Shown one piece after another: positions 61,313 to 64,000 of a stretch of DNA of 64,000 nucleotides. The notes under the pieces were generated by a model, which made no database searches, had not been told where the DNA came from, and worked only from the letters and a program-made list of their open reading frames with translations. Source of the stretch: Staphylotrichum longicolle. Taxonomy: Eukaryota > Ascomycota > Sordariomycetes > Sordariales > Chaetomiaceae. The number at the start of each line of letters is the position of its first letter. Positions within the stretch are counted from its first letter, which is position 1. Made by a program: the position numbers and the translations under genes. The stretch lies in assembly GCA_019096155.1 (NCBI GenBank), contig JAHCVI010000001.1, forward strand, positions 1,240,001 to 1,304,000, written 5' to 3'.

Positions 61313-63261
61313 TCAGACATACTCCGCCATCCACCCCAACTCACTCACCAACTCCCCCAACCCCCCATCCGGAATCGGACTGCTCAGCGCGGGCGCCTCA
61401 CAGGCCCCCGCCCCCACCACCGCCGTGCGCGGCAGGCTGTACGTCGAGAGTGTGGCGTCGAGGTTCCGCGCAAAGGGGTTCGCGCCATGGGTGAAAGTGG
61501 CGGTCGGGTCGTGATGACGTTGTCGTCGGCGTCGACGTCCATGTCGACGTCCATGTCGACGCCCGGCAGGGAGAGAGACTCCTCCGAGTCGTCCTCGTCG
61601 TCCTCGTCGTCTTCCGAGTCGGAGAGGTAAAACGCCGGAGGGCGGCGACGTCGTCTGGCGATCGGGGCGCGAGCTGCTGCTGCTGGCCGATGCGGGCGGG
61701 GATGGCGGAGAGAGGGTGGGAGTGCTGGAAGCCCTTGGTGGTGGTGTTAAGCGTGGGCAGAAGGGGCGGGGCGGGTGGGGCGGCCGGGGGGTCAGGTAGG
61801 CTTGCGGGATGATGGTCATAGCCGGGAGGGGGCGCGTTGTGGAGGTGGGGAGAGGCCGGTGAACTGCATTGACTCGGAGACGGCCGAGGTGGCGAAGTTG
61901 TCGTCATCCTCGTTCTCTTCGACAATGTCCTCGGGGATGTCGATCGCTGGCCGGTTGGTGTTGTCCTCGTGTTCCAGGTCGAGCGGGGCGTCGTCGACGA
62001 GGAACCGGCGCAGAGATTCGGGTGAGATGTCCCGGGAGCGGCTGCCCTCCGACCTCAGGCTCCTGTCGTCGTCTGGCTGTGGGGTCTGGACGTCCCTGAG
62101 CGAAGACGAGCTCGACTTGCGGCTGAAGAGCTTTCGTGGCGAGAACAACCAGCGGGAGCTGGGCGATGGGGACCTGGCAGGGCGCTTCTGTGGCTGCATC
62201 CGGAGAGGAGCAGTGCCAACCCGGCGGGCTGGCTCCGTCGGGGGGCTCGGGGCTGGCCTGGGGGAGACAAACTTGCTCGCGGGATCCATGGTCTTGAAGT
62301 CCTCCTCACGTAGCGATGTCAACGAGGCGCTCCGTTTCCTGCGGGACTGCTCGACGGGGATCCAAATGGTGTTGACGGTCTGGCCGGGAAGATATGGGCA
62401 GGTGGTGGTCGAAGGCTGAGAGGGATCGTGGGCCTCCGAGGACGCGTCAAGCTCATACTGCGTGTCTCGGTTAGTGAAATGATCCCTTTCCTGTTTCGCA
62501 AGCGGTACTCACGTAGTAGTAGTAGGTCTGGCCCATCTTGAGAGCCCCATTTCTCTTGGGAATGCTCCCTGCATCACCGTCACAGACGATGTCCTTAAAT
62601 GTGTAGCAACCCCTCCACTGGCCACGGTCTCGCCGGCTGTCCCGCTCCATCTTGTAGGGGGGTGGGTGAAGTTGTCCCAAGACCCGATGAGGTGCACAGA
62701 CTTGACTGAAGCGTGCGTTTGTCTATGTCATGTTAGTGTCTGGGCGTGAGACATTTCAGTGAATCAACCCGTCAAGACAAGACTGAGACCGGTCTCGGCA
62801 GCGCAGGAACAGAAGTAGAGACCAAGCGCGCAGCCAATTGGCCTGGACGGGCATCAAGACGTACATTGGATGAGATAGAGAGAGACTGGTTGAAACGATG
62901 TACAGTTGTAGAGAGAAGAGAAGGAATGAAAAGCAGCAAGCGCAGGTCCAGACCGAGCGGCGATAGAGCAAATTGTTGTTGACGATATAAAACGAGTGAA
63001 GACCCAAGTCTGCCCAAAGAGAACTCACAGCATAAAAGTAAAGAGTGTCGTTGTCGGATCCATGCCGACGGTAAGCCGAGGACTCGTCGTGCCGTAGCGG
63101 ACCCAGCCTGTGAACGGCGCAGCCGATTGTCTTATAAGTGGAACGAGCGACGCTGCGGTAGTGCGAGCGTCTGATGAGACGACGGTCTCCAACACCCGCA
63201 GAAGCTGCGAGCCTAACGTGGCAGTCGTCTTTGAGAATGAAGGGGTGCGGCGTTCAGCCAA
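61313..63261 (-). CDS. conserved Pezizomycotina protein with GSWDNF motif, function unknown, frame-broken, 5' end unresolved
   Basis: Certain exons are 62513..62700 and 61313..62457, with an upstream exon ending at 63029. The first conserved block reads FTGWVRYG and SDNDTLYFYA. The middle exon carries VHLIGSWDNF, MERDSRRDRGQWRGCY, TFKDIVCDGD and ALKMGQTYYYY, followed by STTTCPYLPGQTVNTIW. This resembles the beta-sandwich of glycogen-binding (CBM48-like) modules in its GSWDNF/W-G-Y layout, but that is inference. A Ser/Arg/Pro-rich disordered region (SRKSSSSSLRD) follows, and the C-terminus ALSSPIPDGGLGELVSELGWM is a conserved ending. The frame breaks at about 62668 (C run), near 61850 and near 63050. 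The start codon was not determined; 63261 is the first Met of the open frame and the gene may begin further upstream. Confidence 0.6.
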
Positions 63262-64000
63262 TGAGAGGGTAGAGAAGGGCCCGGAAGCGCCGTGATGGTG
63301 CGCAGACTCGGCTTGCTCGTGGGGTTGAGTGGACGGCGCTTAGCCACGCAAGCGGCGGACAATGAGGGTCACTGTTTCGAGTTGTTCCCCAACCAGCCCG
63401 ATTCGGCAGAAGCGTTGCGGCGTCGAGGGGTGCGGAAATAGCCAACTCGAGACTGTGCCGCAAGCTGTTGGATCGAGGGACGAGAGCTCTTTGTCGAACC
63501 GGTGACGTCCTGACACGCAGCAGCTTTGGAGCGGGCTGGAGCAACTATTAAGAAGCTTGGAATCGGGCGTGGAGCAACATGGGGGACACGAGGAGGCTCC
63601 ATCAGGGGCGCCATGACGAGCATTAGTTTCTCCGTATCTGTCGTTCAAGAGGCTCCCCCATGTCCCCTCAGGCTGCCCCCCAACAACACACGAGGCAACG
63701 GGGGCTTGCCAAGGTGGCCCCGGGCTGAAGGAGAACTGGGTTGTCGACGGCACGCTTTGGCCTCCTGTCACGACATCGAATGGGATGGCGGACTGCGAGC
63801 GGCTGACAGGAGGATCGGGGCTGGGGATTGGGCCTCGTTCATGCACCGCCAATCTCGCCAGGGAGCTGGTCGGGGGTGACCCAGCAAACCATGTGGACCA
63901 GGGTGATTGGGGGATTGGGGGTGCAGGCCGATCAAGCGCGTGGTTGCATCCATCGCCATGCCTGCTTCCGGCGGCGGCTCCGTTGGTTCAACAAGCGAGA
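63262..64000. other. right-edge region, possible 5' part of the GSWDNF-protein gene
   Basis: A minus-strand open frame at 63340-63852 (Ser/Pro-rich, no recognised motif) could be an N-terminal exon of the preceding gene or spurious. Nothing else is supportable. Confidence 0.35.

Overview
The window looks like core genome of a filamentous ascomycete, most likely a Sordariomycete near Chaetomiaceae/Sordariales (inference). The evidence is short (48-145 bp) introns with GT(A/G)NGT donors and CTAAC-like branch sites, high GC, 24 genes in 64 kb on both strands, and a fungus-specific gene set: Pezizomycotina-type Paf1, Pus7, Atg15, Mis12, Mrn1 and a CAP10-type glycosyltransferase. I see no rRNA, tRNA, CRISPR or bacterial feature, no recognisable transposon, and no secondary-metabolite cluster.

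Layout, left to right: PUS7 5' end (-); alpha-actinin (+); VPS9-domain Rab GEF (-); ATG15 lipase (+); RING/ZZ/SH3 protein (+); mitochondrial enoyl-CoA hydratase (-); RER1 (+); PAF1 (+); GT90/CAP10 glycosyltransferase (-); ribosomal protein S22/uS8 (-) divergent from S12/eS12 (+); parvulin Pin4 (-); SRA/YDG protein (-); neurochondrin-like protein (-); CLC chloride protein (+); proline-rich Aim3-like protein (+); a small DUF7587-like gene (+); kinetochore MIS12 (-); four-RRM protein MRN1 (-); a 3.3 kb gene-free stretch; cytosolic asparaginyl-tRNA synthetase (-); CDC42 (-); VMA22-like assembly factor (+); histidine acid phosphatase (-); PPR protein (+); and a conserved Pezizomycotina protein with a GSWDNF motif (-), whose 5' end is unresolved.

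The genes are mostly independent housekeeping functions. Several serve the endomembrane system and cortex (VPS9, ATG15, RER1, VMA22, CLC, CDC42, alpha-actinin, Aim3-like), but nothing shows that they form a functional cluster. Divergent pairs with compact shared promoters are common (ECH/RER1, S22/S12, neurochondrin/CLC, phosphatase/PPR).

One property crosses the window: at least eight otherwise conserved genes carry one or more single-base frame breaks, mostly lost bases in G/C runs. Unbroken genes of equal length lie between them. I read this as consensus error in the assembly rather than pseudogenisation, and mark each break. I found no novel multi-gene system. The best leads are single-gene: a CLC protein with glutamine at the internal proton-glutamate site, a divergent SRA protein, tandem exon duplication in the ATG15 tail, a DUF7587-like gene with a fresh 30-bp duplication, and an ideal G-quadruplex between two convergent genes.
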